Counted from the stretch's first letter, positions 26,507 through 35,071 are shown. The stretch is 64,000 nt of DNA from Caldalkalibacillus uzonensis (GCF_030814135.1 NZ_JAUSUQ010000001.1:248001-312000), one strand, 5' to 3'. Translations and numbers: made by a program. Notes: generated by a model not told the origin, from the sequence alone.

Positions 26507-28210
26507 TTAGTCGGTGACCGCCCCTTTGGATGCGGAAGAGACCAAACGGGCATATTTGGCCAAAATTCCCTTGCTGTGCTTCAAGGGCGGTGCTTGCCAC
26601 TGTTTGCGCCGTTCAGCAAACTCCTCTTCGGATACGGCCACGGACAATTCTTGCTTTTCACTGTCGATTGTGATCATATCCCCTTCTTTTAGCAAAGCAA
26701 TGGGGCCTCCAACTTGTGCCTCTGGCGCAACATGGCCCACAACCAGGCCATGGGTGCCGCCGGAAAAGCGGCCATCAGTTAACAACCCAACGTCCTTGCC
26801 CAAGCCTTTTCCGATCAGAATGCCTGAGATGGACAGCATCTCGGGCATGCCGGGACCGCCTTTCGGACCGGCGTAACGGATGACAATCACATCTCCCGGT
26901 TTAATCTGATCGTTTAACACAGCCTCCGTCGCTTCCGTCTCTGTGTCAAACACTCGGGCCGGACCGGTAATTTTTTTCTTTTTCAGCCCCGATACTTTAG
27001 CCACTGCGCCTTCAGGGGCCAAATTGCCTTTTAGAATCACCAATGGACCGGTTTCAAGGAAGGGATCCTCCAGAGGTCGGATAACCTCTTGGCCTTCTTT
27101 AAGCGAGGGTTGCTCAGCAAGATTCTCTTCCAGCGTCTTACCAGTAACAGTTAAGCAATCTCCATGAAGCAGGCCGGCCTGCAGCAATTCTTTCATCACA
27201 GCGGGAACGCCGCCCACATCATTCAAATCTTGCATGACAAAGCGCCCGCTTGGCTTAAGGTCGGCAATATGCGGCACCCGGCGGCGGATGCGGTCAAAAT
27301 CGTCCAGGCTAAGGTCCACACCCACGGCATGGGCAATGGCCAACAAGTGTAAAACAGCATTGGTGGAGCCGCCCAAGGCCATCACCACAGTGATCGCATT
27401 TTCAAAGGCCCGTTTAGTCATGATGTCTCGTGGATAAATACCCTTTTCCAACAGATTTATGACCGCTTGTCCAGCCTTGACACAGTCCTCCCGCTTCTGC
27501 GGGCTAATGGCCGGATTAGAGGAGCTGCCAGGCAGACTCATTCCCATTGCTTCAATGGCAGAAGCCATGGTGTTGGCCGTATACATGCCACCGCAAGAGC
27601 CTGGACCGGGACAGGCGTGGCATTCCACCTGATGGAGCTCGTCCCGGTCAATCTCACCTTTGTTGTATCGGCCTACCCCTTCAAAGGCCGAGACGATGTC
27701 GATATCATTTCCGTTTAATTTACCGGGCTGTATGGTTCCCCCGTACACAAAGACACTGGGCAAGTTTAGACGTCCAATGGCTATCATACAACCAGGCATG
27801 TTCTTGTCACAACCGCCGATAGCCACAAAACCGTCCAGATGCTCTGCACCAACCACTGTTTCAATGGAGTCAGCAATCACTTCCCGGCTGGGCAGGGAAT
27901 AGCGCATGCCTTCTGTCCCCATGGAAATACCATCTGAGACGGTAATCGTATTAAAAATTAACGGAGCACCACCGGCTTGTTTGGCGCCTTCTTTGGCTTT
28001 CCTGGCCAATTCATCAATATGGATGTTACAGGGGGTGACCTCGCTCCATGTGCTGGCGATGCCTATCATCGGTTTTTGAAAATCCTCATCACTGAATCCG
28101 ACGGCACGCAACATGGACCGGTTGGGCGCTCGATGAACCGGATCGCTGATGACTTTGCTGCGCAGTCTCAAATCTTTTGTGTTTAAGTCCTGTAATCCTT
28201 TGTCTGTCAT
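26507..28210 (-). CDS. ilvD: Dihydroxy-acid dehydratase
   Basis: Iron-sulfur enzyme of valine, leucine and isoleucine synthesis (2,3-dihydroxy acid to 2-oxo acid). The 567 residues are full length. Cluster and metal ligands are visible in GGCDKNMPG and [20 protein letters not shown], and GRFSGGTHG and GHVAPEA lie in the C-terminal domain. ATG 28210 follows AAAGGAG; an in-frame ATG 21 bases earlier lacks spacing. It stands apart from any ilvBHC-leu cluster. No T-box or attenuator was seen in the 110 bases upstream. Confidence 0.96.
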   Translation of the reverse strand: MTDKGLQDLNTKDLRLRSKVISDPVHRAPNRSMLRAVGFSDEDFQKPMIGIASTWSEVTPCNIHIDELARKAKEGAKQAGGAPLIFNTITVSDGISMGTEGMRYSLPSREVIADSIETVVGAEHLDGFVAIGGCDKNMPGCMIAIGRLNLPSVFVYGGTIQPGKLNGNDIDIVSAFEGVGRYNKGEIDRDELHQVECHACPGPGSCGGMYTANTMASAIEAMGMSLPGSSSNPAISPQKREDCVKAGQAVINLLEKGIYPRDIMTKRAFENAITVVMALGGSTNAVLHLLAIAHAVGVDLSLDDFDRIRRRVPHIADLKPSGRFVMQDLNDVGGVPAVMKELLQAGLLHGDCLTVTGKTLEENLAEQPSLKEGQEVIRPLEDPFLETGPLVILKGNLAPEGAVAKVSGLKKKKITGPARVFDTETEATEAVLNDQIKPGDVIVIRYAGPKGGPGMPEMLSISGILIGKGLGKDVGLLTDGRFSGGTHGLVVGHVAPEAQVGGPIALLKEGDMITIDSEKQELSVAVSEEEFAERRKQWQAPPLKHSKGILAKYARLVSSASKGAVTD

Positions 28211-28324
28211 TGTGCTTTTCTCCTTTCCCAACGTATAAAAGTCGTTATTCTATATGTTCGTCTAAAATTTAGATAATTACTATTATAGCAAAAACGTTAA
28301 AAAAGAAAAGGAACAAAATCCTTT

Positions 28325-29473
28325 TTAATCGCGATTTTGTTCCTCCATGCTGCGGGTGATTTGCTGCCACACGGTGCCTTCGGCTTTTTCACCCTTCTCA
28401 ATGCGCTCCAGTGCCATCTTAGCCTGCAGACTGATCTCAAATTCGGGATCATTGAGGGCTTCCCTTAAAGCCGGGACAGCAGACTGATCCCCCACTTCAT
28501 ACAAAAAGCGGGCAGCCCGCCACCGTACAAGTTTATTACTGTCGTTTAAGGCCTCAATCATGTGCTCTGTCGCCTCAGGATCGCCAATATCAGACAGGGC
28601 ATCTCCTGCCGTACGGCGAACCACGGCTGATTTGTCTTTCAGTGCCCGGTAAAGCAGGGGCAAAACCTGTTTACTGCCGATTTCCCCCAAATAGGCAGTG
28701 GCCAGACGGCGAATAGACATGTTAGGATCATCAAGGGCCTTAGCCAGGACCGGAATGTCCTCTTCCGTTAACTCCAGCTGTTCCAGTGCCGCATAACGCT
28801 TTTTCCAATCGGGATCGTCCAGACGCTTTGCCGCTTCTAGAGCAGAGATGGTCTGTTCTCCTATTCCGCCGTCCCTATCCGCCACTGCTTGTTCAACCAA
28901 GCGCTCCAGACGTTCCTCATCATACGCGGCATTAATTTCTTCCACCACTTGCTCACCAATCTCGTCCAGATCCCCATAGCGTACGCCCTGTTCTTCCCAC
29001 CTGCGGTCCGTAATAAGGTTGCTGACCGCTTTTTGTACCTTTAACGCAGCATCCATAAAGCGCTGAGGCAAGGCATACCGTTTTTCACGGGAGGGCGTGG
29101 TTAACTTGACCTGCATGGGTATGCCTTTGATTGTTTGGATATAGACTTGAGCCCCTCCAAATGTATCATCATCACTCAGCTGGGTTGATTCAATCATCGT
29201 TTCAACATCGATGGACTCATCCCCAAACACTTGCCGCACTTTGGGCAAGATCACCCGCCAGTCAGCTTTGGGATGGCGCTCAATGGCAATAAAGTCCTTA
29301 ACTTGGTAAACACCCTTCATCCCGTCGATCTCCAGCAACTGGCCAATATGGTCCGGCGCTTGGCTCTTCGTATCGACTGAAAAATCATAGGACACCCCGT
29401 CAGGCAATGAGCTATCCAGGTTTAATTTCATCACATTGGGACTCGGCGTCGGCTCAATTGAGACAATGTTCAC
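28325..29473 (-). CDS. HEAT-repeat protein with Nfu-like N-terminus (YpgR/CvfC family)
   Basis: Conserved Firmicutes protein, the conserved virulence factor C family of staphylococci and YpgR of B. subtilis; its molecular role is not settled. Three parts are visible. Residues ~2-88 match the N-terminal domain of Nfu-type scaffold proteins (IEPTPSPNVMKLNLD). A middle virulence-factor domain (about 90-220) follows. From ~230 to 375 there are PBS/HEAT repeats such as LAKALDDPNMSIRRLATAYLG and MIEALNDSNKLVRWRAARFL. It starts at GTG 29473, seven bases after AAAGGGGG; an in-frame ATG at 29512 has no site. It follows the 82-aa membrane protein by about 50 bases. Confidence 0.85.
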   Translation of the reverse strand: MNIVSIEPTPSPNVMKLNLDSSLPDGVSYDFSVDTKSQAPDHIGQLLEIDGMKGVYQVKDFIAIERHPKADWRVILPKVRQVFGDESIDVETMIESTQLSDDDTFGGAQVYIQTIKGIPMQVKLTTPSREKRYALPQRFMDAALKVQKAVSNLITDRRWEEQGVRYGDLDEIGEQVVEEINAAYDEERLERLVEQAVADRDGGIGEQTISALEAAKRLDDPDWKKRYAALEQLELTEEDIPVLAKALDDPNMSIRRLATAYLGEIGSKQVLPLLYRALKDKSAVVRRTAGDALSDIGDPEATEHMIEALNDSNKLVRWRAARFLYEVGDQSAVPALREALNDPEFEISLQAKMALERIEKGEKAEGTVWQQITRSMEEQNRD

Positions 29474-29524
29474 GCTAACGCCCCCTTTACGCTGTATGTG
29501 TTGATCATCCATGGTCCCGTGACC

Positions 29525-29773
29525 TTATCTCACCTGTCTCCATTCTTGCACAAACAGCGCGGCAAAATAGACGGTCGCCAGAATGATCATCACAATCATG
29601 CTGATATCGGTAAACGTGAGGCCGGCGCTTTCTTCACCGCCGCTGTTTCCTCCTCCGGCTGCAAGTAACAGTGCATCTTGGCCTCCTGTGCCCAGCTCAA
29701 CAGCTCCTGCTGTCCAAGGTGCAGCCACCAAACAGATAGCCAAGGTTAAAATCACAATCCCTCTCAATTTCAT
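29525..29773 (-). CDS. Small secreted or membrane protein (82 aa)
   Basis: Function not recognised. ATG 29773 has AGGAGG six bases upstream. Residues 1-24 (MKLRGIVILTLAICLVAAPW) look like a signal peptide or first membrane helix with possible cleavage after AGA. A Gly-rich linker then follows and a second hydrophobic helix (SMIVMIILATVYFAALFV) near the C-terminus, ending EWRQVR. It lies just upstream of the HEAT-repeat gene, probably cotranscribed. Confidence 0.65.
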   Translation of the reverse strand: MKLRGIVILTLAICLVAAPWTAGAVELGTGGQDALLLAAGGGNSGGEESAGLTFTDISMIVMIILATVYFAALFVQEWRQVR

Positions 29774-29861
29774 CTTAAACCTCCTAATCATCCATACTGT
29801 ACTTGATCTGAATCCTTATCCATTATAATACAATTAATCAGACTGTGTATACCAACATAAT

Positions 29862-29899
29862 AAAAACCCACAAGTCGCATGGGACACAACTTATGGGTT
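29862..29899 (-). terminator. rpmG terminator
   Basis: On the minus strand AACCCATAAGT pairs with ACTTGTGGGTT (one G-T wobble) and is followed by TTTATTA; it lies 24 bases after the rpmG stop codon. Confidence 0.82.
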
Positions 29900-29922
29900 C
29901 ACCAAGTCCATCATCACCGCTT

Positions 29923-30072
29923 TTACTTCGTTTCACGGTGCAAGGTATGCCTTTTCAGACGGGGATTGTATTTTTTTAGTTCCAACCGCTCGGGATTGGT
30001 TCTTTTATTTTTGGTGGTGATATAATTGCGGTCGCCTGTTTCCGTGCAAGCAAGTGTGACTTTAACACGCAT
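29923..30072 (-). CDS. rpmG: 50S ribosomal protein L33, cysteine-poor form
   Basis: Small large-subunit ribosomal protein, 49 residues starting [20 protein letters not shown] and ending RHTLHRETK. Typical zinc-binding L33 has two CxxC pairs. This copy keeps only Cys9 (ACTETGD instead of ACTECGD, and KKYNPRLKR instead of a cysteine-containing loop), so it belongs to the zinc-independent form. ATG 30072 follows AAAGGAGG. It has its own promoter and terminator. Such forms often replace zinc-containing paralogues when zinc is scarce, but no Zur-box was recognised. Confidence 0.95.
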   Translation of the reverse strand: MRVKVTLACTETGDRNYITTKNKRTNPERLELKKYNPRLKRHTLHRETK

Positions 30073-30111
30073 GTCTGGTTCCTCCTTTCCTCTGCTTGGG
30101 ACACAAAGTTA

Positions 30112-30140
30112 ATTCTACTTGAATCAAGTGTGAAAATCAA
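30112..30140 (-). promoter_or_regulatory. rpmG promoter with inverted repeats
   Basis: Minus strand TTGATT (30140-30135), 17 bases, TAGAAT (30117-30112). The spacer contains the 13-base palindrome ACTTGAATCAAGT (30117-30129, plus-strand reading). A second repeat GTGAAAA/TTTTCAC (30129-30135 with 30146-30152) spans the -35 region. Confidence 0.65.
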
Positions 30141-30259
30141 ATCCTTTTTCACTTTTGAACAACGATGAAACGACAGGATGTCCGCCGCAGTTAACTTGCA
30201 TATTTTGGTTCAAAATATGGGACACTCACACTAAAAGGATATCACAGGAGTTGAATCTT

Positions 30260-30589
30260 ATGGCAAAAAAGCGGTATTATGTACACCCCAAAACCGCTGA
30301 AATTTTAGATGAGAAGGACCCGGCTACCTTTGCAGTCGAAATAGAAGCAACGGAGGAAGAGATGGTGGAACTGCGCAATCTGTTTATGGAATTGACTGAG
30401 GAGGACAGCGACACGTTTTTTGATGCCTTTTTCCCCTTCCAGCAGGAAGAAGCGATGACCGATAACGAGCAATATGAACAAGTGCTTAACCATATCTATG
30501 AAAAAATCTATGAGTTGGGCACACCGGAAACGAAGCAGCAGCTTGAAAATATGCAATTCATTAAACGACAGGCAGGATGGAGAACATGA
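30260..30589 (+). CDS. Conserved hypothetical protein (109 aa), coupled to a FAD oxidoreductase
   Basis: Acidic, soluble protein of unknown function with a Bacillales-type start MAKKRYYVHPKTAEI, a Glu-rich helical middle (EATEEEMVELRNLFMEL) and a C-terminal helix. ATG 30260 has CAGGAG upstream; an earlier ATG at 30155 gives a poor, cysteine-rich extension and no site. The stop TGA overlaps the ATG of the following oxidoreductase (ATGA), so the two are translationally coupled. Confidence 0.75.
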   Translation: MAKKRYYVHPKTAEILDEKDPATFAVEIEATEEEMVELRNLFMELTEEDSDTFFDAFFPFQQEEAMTDNEQYEQVLNHIYEKIYELGTPETKQQLENMQFIKRQAGWRT

Positions 30590-31920
30590 AAACAGATGTG
30601 GTGATCATCGGTGCCGGTCTGGCCGGACTGAGCTGTGGTTTGGAACTGGCTGAAAAAGGACGGGATGTGGTTCTGTTTGAAGCCCGTGACTGGGTTGGCG
30701 GCCGGACCGCATCCTGGGACGAAAATGGGATGCTGGTGGAGTCCGGATTTCACCGCTACATCGGTTATTATCAAGCACTGCCCCACGTTCTGGCCAGGGC
30801 AGGTGTACAACTGAACGACATTATTTGGTGGGAAGAGCGGGTGGAAATACGAACCCCTCAGCACGAAGAGCCAGGTTTGTTCGGTATTGCGCCTGTTCAC
30901 GGGCCTCTGAAAATGATTGCCAGTCTCATCGGTAATAACCATCTGCTTTCGCCCCTGGACAAGGCTTCGTTGATTCCGTTCTTTGTGGCAGGGTACACAG
31001 ATTTCTTCCTCAACCCTAACAAGCTGGATTATATCAGTGTTTATGACTATGCCAAGAAATATGGCGTGCGGCGGGCAGCCATCGATTATCTGCTTGTTCC
31101 TTTCAGCACCGGTCTCTTCTTCCGGCCTGTCAAAGATTATTCAGCATTGGCGTTTTTCGGGTTATTTGCCCCTGGTTTGACACGCTTTTATAAGATGCGC
31201 ATTGGTGCCTTTCTGGGCGGTATGACAGAAGTGATGTGTGCACCGATCGCCAGAGCGATTGAACGACGTGGCGGCAAAGTGTACACAGGGACGCCGGTAC
31301 AGCGCTTGCTTGCAGAAAACGGCCAGGTCGTGGGCGTTATGCTCAAGGATGAAGCAGTGCGGGCCAATCAGGTGGTCCTGGCCACTTCCATGGACAAGGC
31401 GCAGCAATTGCTCAAGCCCCTTTTCAGTGAGCATCGCTGGTTTAAGCCGTTTTTAAACTTGCCGACCATGCCTGCCGTGACGATTCAGATCGACTTGGAC
31501 CGCCCCGCTTTGCCTACAGACCGGACCACGTTCGGACCGGGGACATGTCTGGCCAGTTTCTCTGAACAGTCCCGCACCACTTTTAAACATGTGCCCGGGC
31601 GCTTATCCATTATCCTCACGCCACCAGAAAGATTTTTAAACATGCGCCCTGAAGAGGTGTTGGCTACTGTTGTCCAGGATGCGAAGAAGCTGGGCATGGA
31701 CATCAAACCGCACATCCGTGATTTCAGAGTCATTTCCCATCACGCTGATTTTTACAGCTTTTCACCTACAGGGTATCATCAACAGCGGCCGGGCCAGCAA
31801 ACACCTGTTCAAGGCTTAAAGCTGGCCGGAGATTACACCAAACAACCTTATTTTGCCACCATGGAAGGGGCTGTTGTCTCAGGATTGGACGCAGCCAAAG
31901 CGATTCTAGAAGGACGTTAA
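30586..31920 (+). CDS. FAD-dependent oxidoreductase, amine-oxidase/phytoene-desaturase-like
   Basis: Flavoprotein of 444 residues. The FAD-binding Rossmann motif is VVIIGAGLAGLSCGLELAEK near residues 5-24, then VVLFEARDWVGGRTASW, the GG doublet with Arg typical of the amine oxidase/carotenoid desaturase superfamily. The C-terminal LKLAGDYTKQPYFATMEGAV closes the FAD site. ATG 30586 overlaps the previous stop; an ATG at 30577 lies on the ribosome site. No carotenoid genes are nearby, so the substrate is unknown. A carotenoid-like or other polyprenyl substrate is only a guess from family membership. Confidence 0.85.
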   Translation: MKTDVVIIGAGLAGLSCGLELAEKGRDVVLFEARDWVGGRTASWDENGMLVESGFHRYIGYYQALPHVLARAGVQLNDIIWWEERVEIRTPQHEEPGLFGIAPVHGPLKMIASLIGNNHLLSPLDKASLIPFFVAGYTDFFLNPNKLDYISVYDYAKKYGVRRAAIDYLLVPFSTGLFFRPVKDYSALAFFGLFAPGLTRFYKMRIGAFLGGMTEVMCAPIARAIERRGGKVYTGTPVQRLLAENGQVVGVMLKDEAVRANQVVLATSMDKAQQLLKPLFSEHRWFKPFLNLPTMPAVTIQIDLDRPALPTDRTTFGPGTCLASFSEQSRTTFKHVPGRLSIILTPPERFLNMRPEEVLATVVQDAKKLGMDIKPHIRDFRVISHHADFYSFSPTGYHQQRPGQQTPVQGLKLAGDYTKQPYFATMEGAVVSGLDAAKAILEGR

Positions 31921-31961
31921 ACAGCCCCAAACAAGGTTCGTTTGCCTCAGAAATGCTGAGC

Positions 31962-32147
31962 TTATCGAATCCCTCTCTTAGTCATCAGCTGTCTTACATT
32001 TTCTTTTGGCTCCCAGCAGTTAAATTGATAAGCTGGTTTTGTTTCATAACCCAGGCGGGCACAGCGGTAGGTGATATGGCTGTGCCCTTTTTCCACTTTA
32101 AAATGAATACATGTGGCACAACAATGAAAATCCGCTCTTTTTGCCAC
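31962..32147 (-). CDS. Small cysteine-rich protein (61 aa), probable zinc binding
   Basis: Small Bacillales-type protein of unknown function. The cysteines are CCATC (9, 10, 13), one in YRCARLG (29) and one in QFNCWEPKE (44), an arrangement fit for one metal ion. It starts at GTG 32147 after GGGAGGGG. It is 44 bases downstream of the candidate selenoprotein gene on the same strand, so cotranscription is likely; whether they act together is unknown. Confidence 0.78.
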   Translation of the reverse strand: MAKRADFHCCATCIHFKVEKGHSHITYRCARLGYETKPAYQFNCWEPKENVRQLMTKRGIR

Positions 32148-32191
32148 TTACTCCCCTCCCAAACATAACACAGTTATGTTTCATTAGCCTG

Positions 32192-33580
32192 TCACCGTAC
32201 TGATTGTGCGGAGATCTCTTGGACGGCTTTCTGGGCCAGTAAAATCAGGCCTTCAGAGAGCGTGGGGTGCACTTGGACCACACTGGCCAGATCGTAAACA
32301 GTCATATTTCCTTTCATGGCAATCGCTATCTGATGTATCAGCTCACCAGCCTCAACTCCGACAATATGGGCACCAATGATTTTGCCAGATTGCCGTTCAA
32401 ACATCAGTTTGATAAACCCGTCTGTTTCACCCAGTAAAATGGCTGTGCCGTTATGTTTAAACGGGGTTTTCTGCACGATATAATCAATTCCTTTTTCCCG
32501 GGCCTGATCCTCCGTCAAACCAACGGTGGCCACCTGGGGGATGGTAAACACTGTGTGGGGAATCACAGTGTAGTCCACTTTTTCCCGGTTGCCCCTGAAA
32601 GCGTTACGAACAGCTAACTTGGCTTCATAGGATGCAACAGGCGTCAGCATCAAGCCCCCAATGCAATCGCCGGCGGCATAAACCCGTTCATTAACGGTTT
32701 GCAAATAGGGGTTAACCTTAACGCCATTTTCATCATAATCGATTCCGGCCTTGTCTAAGTCCAGGCCTTCAATGTCCGGTTTGCGGCCTGCCGCCATGAC
32801 CACCTCGTCAGCCTCAAGGGTATGGCCTTCCCCCTCTGTTTCAAAATGAACAACATAATGGTCACTCTCTTTGGTGATCTTGTGCACATTGGTGTTAGTC
32901 ATCACGTCAATGCCTTTTTCTTCGGATATTTTGCGGATCTCCTCGGAGCTGTCTCGGTCCTGTCCTTTCAGGAGCACATTACCCCGTTGCAGGATTGTCA
33001 CTTTCACACCGGCCGCATGGTAGATGTGAGCAAACTCCAGGCCGATTACCCCTCCGCCAATGATCACCAGTGATTCAGGGAGCTCTGGTAACGTTAACAG
33101 TTCACGATTTGTTTTGGCATATTCAGTGCCCTCAATAGGCGGCATGTTAGGCCGAGAGCCGACACCGATCAAGATCTTGTCGGCTGTGTATGTTTTACTA
33201 CCCACCTGAAGTGTTTGGCCATCAATAAATTTGGCCTCTCCATAAACGAGATCAACCCCCTGTTTGGACAAATAGGGTTCCTTGCCTCCTACAAACTTGC
33301 CAATCCACTCATCTTTGCTTTGCATGACTTTTTGCCAGTTAAGCCGCTTTTGCTTCACCTCTGCTCCAAAAACTTCAGCTTTATTCACGGTCTCCCACAC
33401 TTCCATGGCTCTAACCAGAGCCTTTTTGGGCATTCATCCCCAGTTAAGGCAGGTGCCGCCTATTTTCTCCTTTTCAACCATCAGGATGCGTTCAACACCC
33501 AGCTGTTTGGCCGCTTGCAAACCGTCAAAGCTGACACTGCCGCCGCCAATTAAAATCAGTTCGTAATGGTTGTTTGCCAT
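32192..33580 (-). CDS. Candidate selenoprotein: pyridine nucleotide-disulfide oxidoreductase with in-frame TGA at the redox cysteine
   Basis: Lipoamide-dehydrogenase-like flavoenzyme. ATG 33580 follows AAAGGGAG by 8 bases. Codons 1-48 encode the FAD-binding start (ELILIGGGSVS) and end IGGTCLNWG. Codon 49 is TGA (33436-33434), exactly the second cysteine of the redox motif CxxxxC, and the frame then runs on without interruption from MPKKALVRA to codon 462. Downstream are the NAD(P) motif VIIGGGVIGLEFAH (about 173-186), ILQR near 198 in place of the usual acidic residue (hinting at NADPH), the FAD motif VYAAGDC (about 300) and the catalytic HPTLSEG (His438, Glu443). Full family length is obtained only by reading TGA as an amino acid. 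I infer selenocysteine; a nonsense mutation is the alternative. ATG 33433 would give a 413-residue protein without FAD site or redox pair. Confidence 0.7.
33407..33422 (-). promoter_or_regulatory. SECIS-like hairpin just after the in-frame TGA
   Basis: On the minus strand GGCTCT-GGTT-AGAGCC forms a perfect 6-bp stem with a GGUU tetraloop. The loop begins 18 bases after the TGA. Bacterial SECIS elements lie within the coding sequence shortly after UGA, with a short apical loop having G among its first two bases at roughly 16-37 bases from UGA; this hairpin meets all of these. Confidence 0.65.
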
Positions 33581-33656
33581 CAGCTACACTCCCTTTCAGC
33601 GTCCATTGCCAGACATATGAAGATATTTCTCTTTCTCACTGATTTTAAACAACTGA

Positions 33657-34496
33657 TTAATTTTCGCTCAATGATTTGACCCGTCTAATCTCCCGGCGGT
33701 GTGTGCCATCAGGCCCTTTCGGCGTTTCCAAGATAAAAGGCACGTCTTCCAAAAGGGGTGTTTCCAAGATAGCTTGAATGGTGCTCAATCCAATTTTCCC
33801 CTGGCCAATATTGGCATGTCTGTCCCGATAAGATTGCACGGGATAAACGGAATCATTAAAGTGCACGGCGTAAAGATGTTCAAAATAACCGAGAGCTTCA
33901 CCCTGTTTGAGCAGGTCATGCCAATTATGGGAGGTCAATAACCCGCTGGCAAAGGCGTGGCAAGTATCAAAGCAAAAACCGATTTTATGGGGAAAATCGG
34001 TGAGTGACCTAATACGGACCAGCTCCTCCAATGTCATTCCCATCTTCCCCTTCTGCCCGGCTTGGTTTTCCAAGAGAAGCATCGCGTCGCCTTCCCACTG
34101 ATCCAGAATAGTATTTAAGGTTTCTATAATGAGCCGGTAACCCTCTAAGGGATCATCTCCTTTGAACCATCCAAAATGAACGACCACACCGATGGAGCCA
34201 CAGTGCTGGGCAATATCCAGGTCATTTAATACCGACTTGATGATCATTCTTCTTTTTGTGACATCCGGAGCAGCCAGATTGAGCGGATAAGGGGCATGGG
34301 CAATTGACTTGAGCTTGTGCTGCTGGCAATAATCCGCACAAGCTCGGGCATCCTGTTGATCATAGTGTTTAACAGACAGCTGCCGTGGATTTTTGGGAAA
34401 GTACTGAAAAGCCCGGGCCCCGATATGGAGGGCTTGTCTGGCTGCAGCCAGATACCCTTTAGCGATGCTGACATGACAGCCGATATATTTAGCCAT
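33657..34496 (-). CDS. nfo: Endonuclease IV (AP endonuclease)
   Basis: Zinc-dependent TIM-barrel enzyme cutting DNA at abasic sites in base excision repair; the YqfS counterpart matters for spores in B. subtilis. The 279 residues are full length, with metal ligands in KYIGCHVSIAKG (His8), VHFGWFKG, LLENQAGQKG (Glu), GFCFDTCHAFASG, YAVHFNDSVYPV with RDRHANIGQG, and FILETPKG. ATG 34496 follows AAAAGG. It lies 76 bases upstream of the candidate selenoprotein gene on the same strand. Confidence 0.93.
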   Translation of the reverse strand: MAKYIGCHVSIAKGYLAAARQALHIGARAFQYFPKNPRQLSVKHYDQQDARACADYCQQHKLKSIAHAPYPLNLAAPDVTKRRMIIKSVLNDLDIAQHCGSIGVVVHFGWFKGDDPLEGYRLIIETLNTILDQWEGDAMLLLENQAGQKGKMGMTLEELVRIRSLTDFPHKIGFCFDTCHAFASGLLTSHNWHDLLKQGEALGYFEHLYAVHFNDSVYPVQSYRDRHANIGQGKIGLSTIQAILETPLLEDVPFILETPKGPDGTHRREIRRVKSLSEN

Positions 34497-34587
34497 GGGT
34501 GCCAGTCCTTTTGCTGATCTTTACTTTCTTTATCATTCCCCCGTTTAGATGGGATCACTCACCTTAAACAAGCGTTTAATCTTGGCC

Positions 34588-34983
34588 TCAATCAACAAGT
34601 TCGAAGGTTTCAGTAACCTCAATGCTGTTTATGACGGACTGAACCATGGAACAGTTTTTACGGGTCAGGGCCAATGCTTTCTCAATTTTTTTCTGATCCA
34701 AATTTTTGCCTTTGATCACAAAATGAATGTGAATTTTTTCAATTTCCTGTGCACCATCTTCCTTGCGGGTCACTTCTGCTGATAAAGTGATATCCTCAAT
34801 CTCCATGCGCTGTTTCTGTAGAATTTTGCGTAAAACACCTCCGCTACAGACGGCCACAGCTGAAACCAGCAGTTGATAAGGCCGAAAACCATAGCGGGCA
34901 TCACTTGATACATGCAGCTGGCCATAGGGCAAATCGGTGATAAAGCCATTCTCTTTCGCTTGATAGGTCAGTGTTTCTTTCAT
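34588..34983 (-). CDS. OsmC-family protein
   Basis: OsmC/Ohr-fold protein of 131 residues, a family of thiol-dependent (hydro)peroxidases. The two conserved cysteines are in VAVCSGGVLRKIL (near residue 49) and KNCSMVQSVINS (near 115), the positions of the peroxidatic and resolving thiols. ATG 34983 follows GGGAGG; an upstream in-frame start lacks a site. It lies 91 bases upstream of nfo on the same strand, making a small group of stress genes with nfo and the candidate selenoprotein. Confidence 0.85.
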   Translation of the reverse strand: MKETLTYQAKENGFITDLPYGQLHVSSDARYGFRPYQLLVSAVAVCSGGVLRKILQKQRMEIEDITLSAEVTRKEDGAQEIEKIHIHFVIKGKNLDQKKIEKALALTRKNCSMVQSVINSIEVTETFELVD

Positions 34984-35037
34984 CTTCAAACCTCCCAACA
35001 GGTTTATGCAAAGTGTGATATTTTCATCTTAACATGA

Positions 35038-35071
35038 AAACCGCCGCAATCCATAACCGGAGCGACGGTTT
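35038..35071 (-). terminator. Possible terminator after gerQ
   Basis: Minus strand AAACCGTCGC pairs with GCGGCGGTTT (one wobble) and is followed by TTC, a short T tract. It lies 70 bases downstream of the gerQ stop. Confidence 0.6.

Noticed and set aside
28211-28324. T-box or leader peptide for ilvD
   Set aside because: The gap is short and AT-rich with no T-box core, hairpin pair or branched-chain codon run.
30073-30259. Zur box at rpmG
   Set aside because: The inverted repeats present do not resemble the AATnATT-centred Zur consensus.
32192-33433. ATG at 33433 as true start of a 413-aa oxidoreductase
   Set aside because: It lacks the FAD-binding start and the redox pair, whereas an in-frame upstream start with a good ribosome site restores the normal length apart from one TGA.
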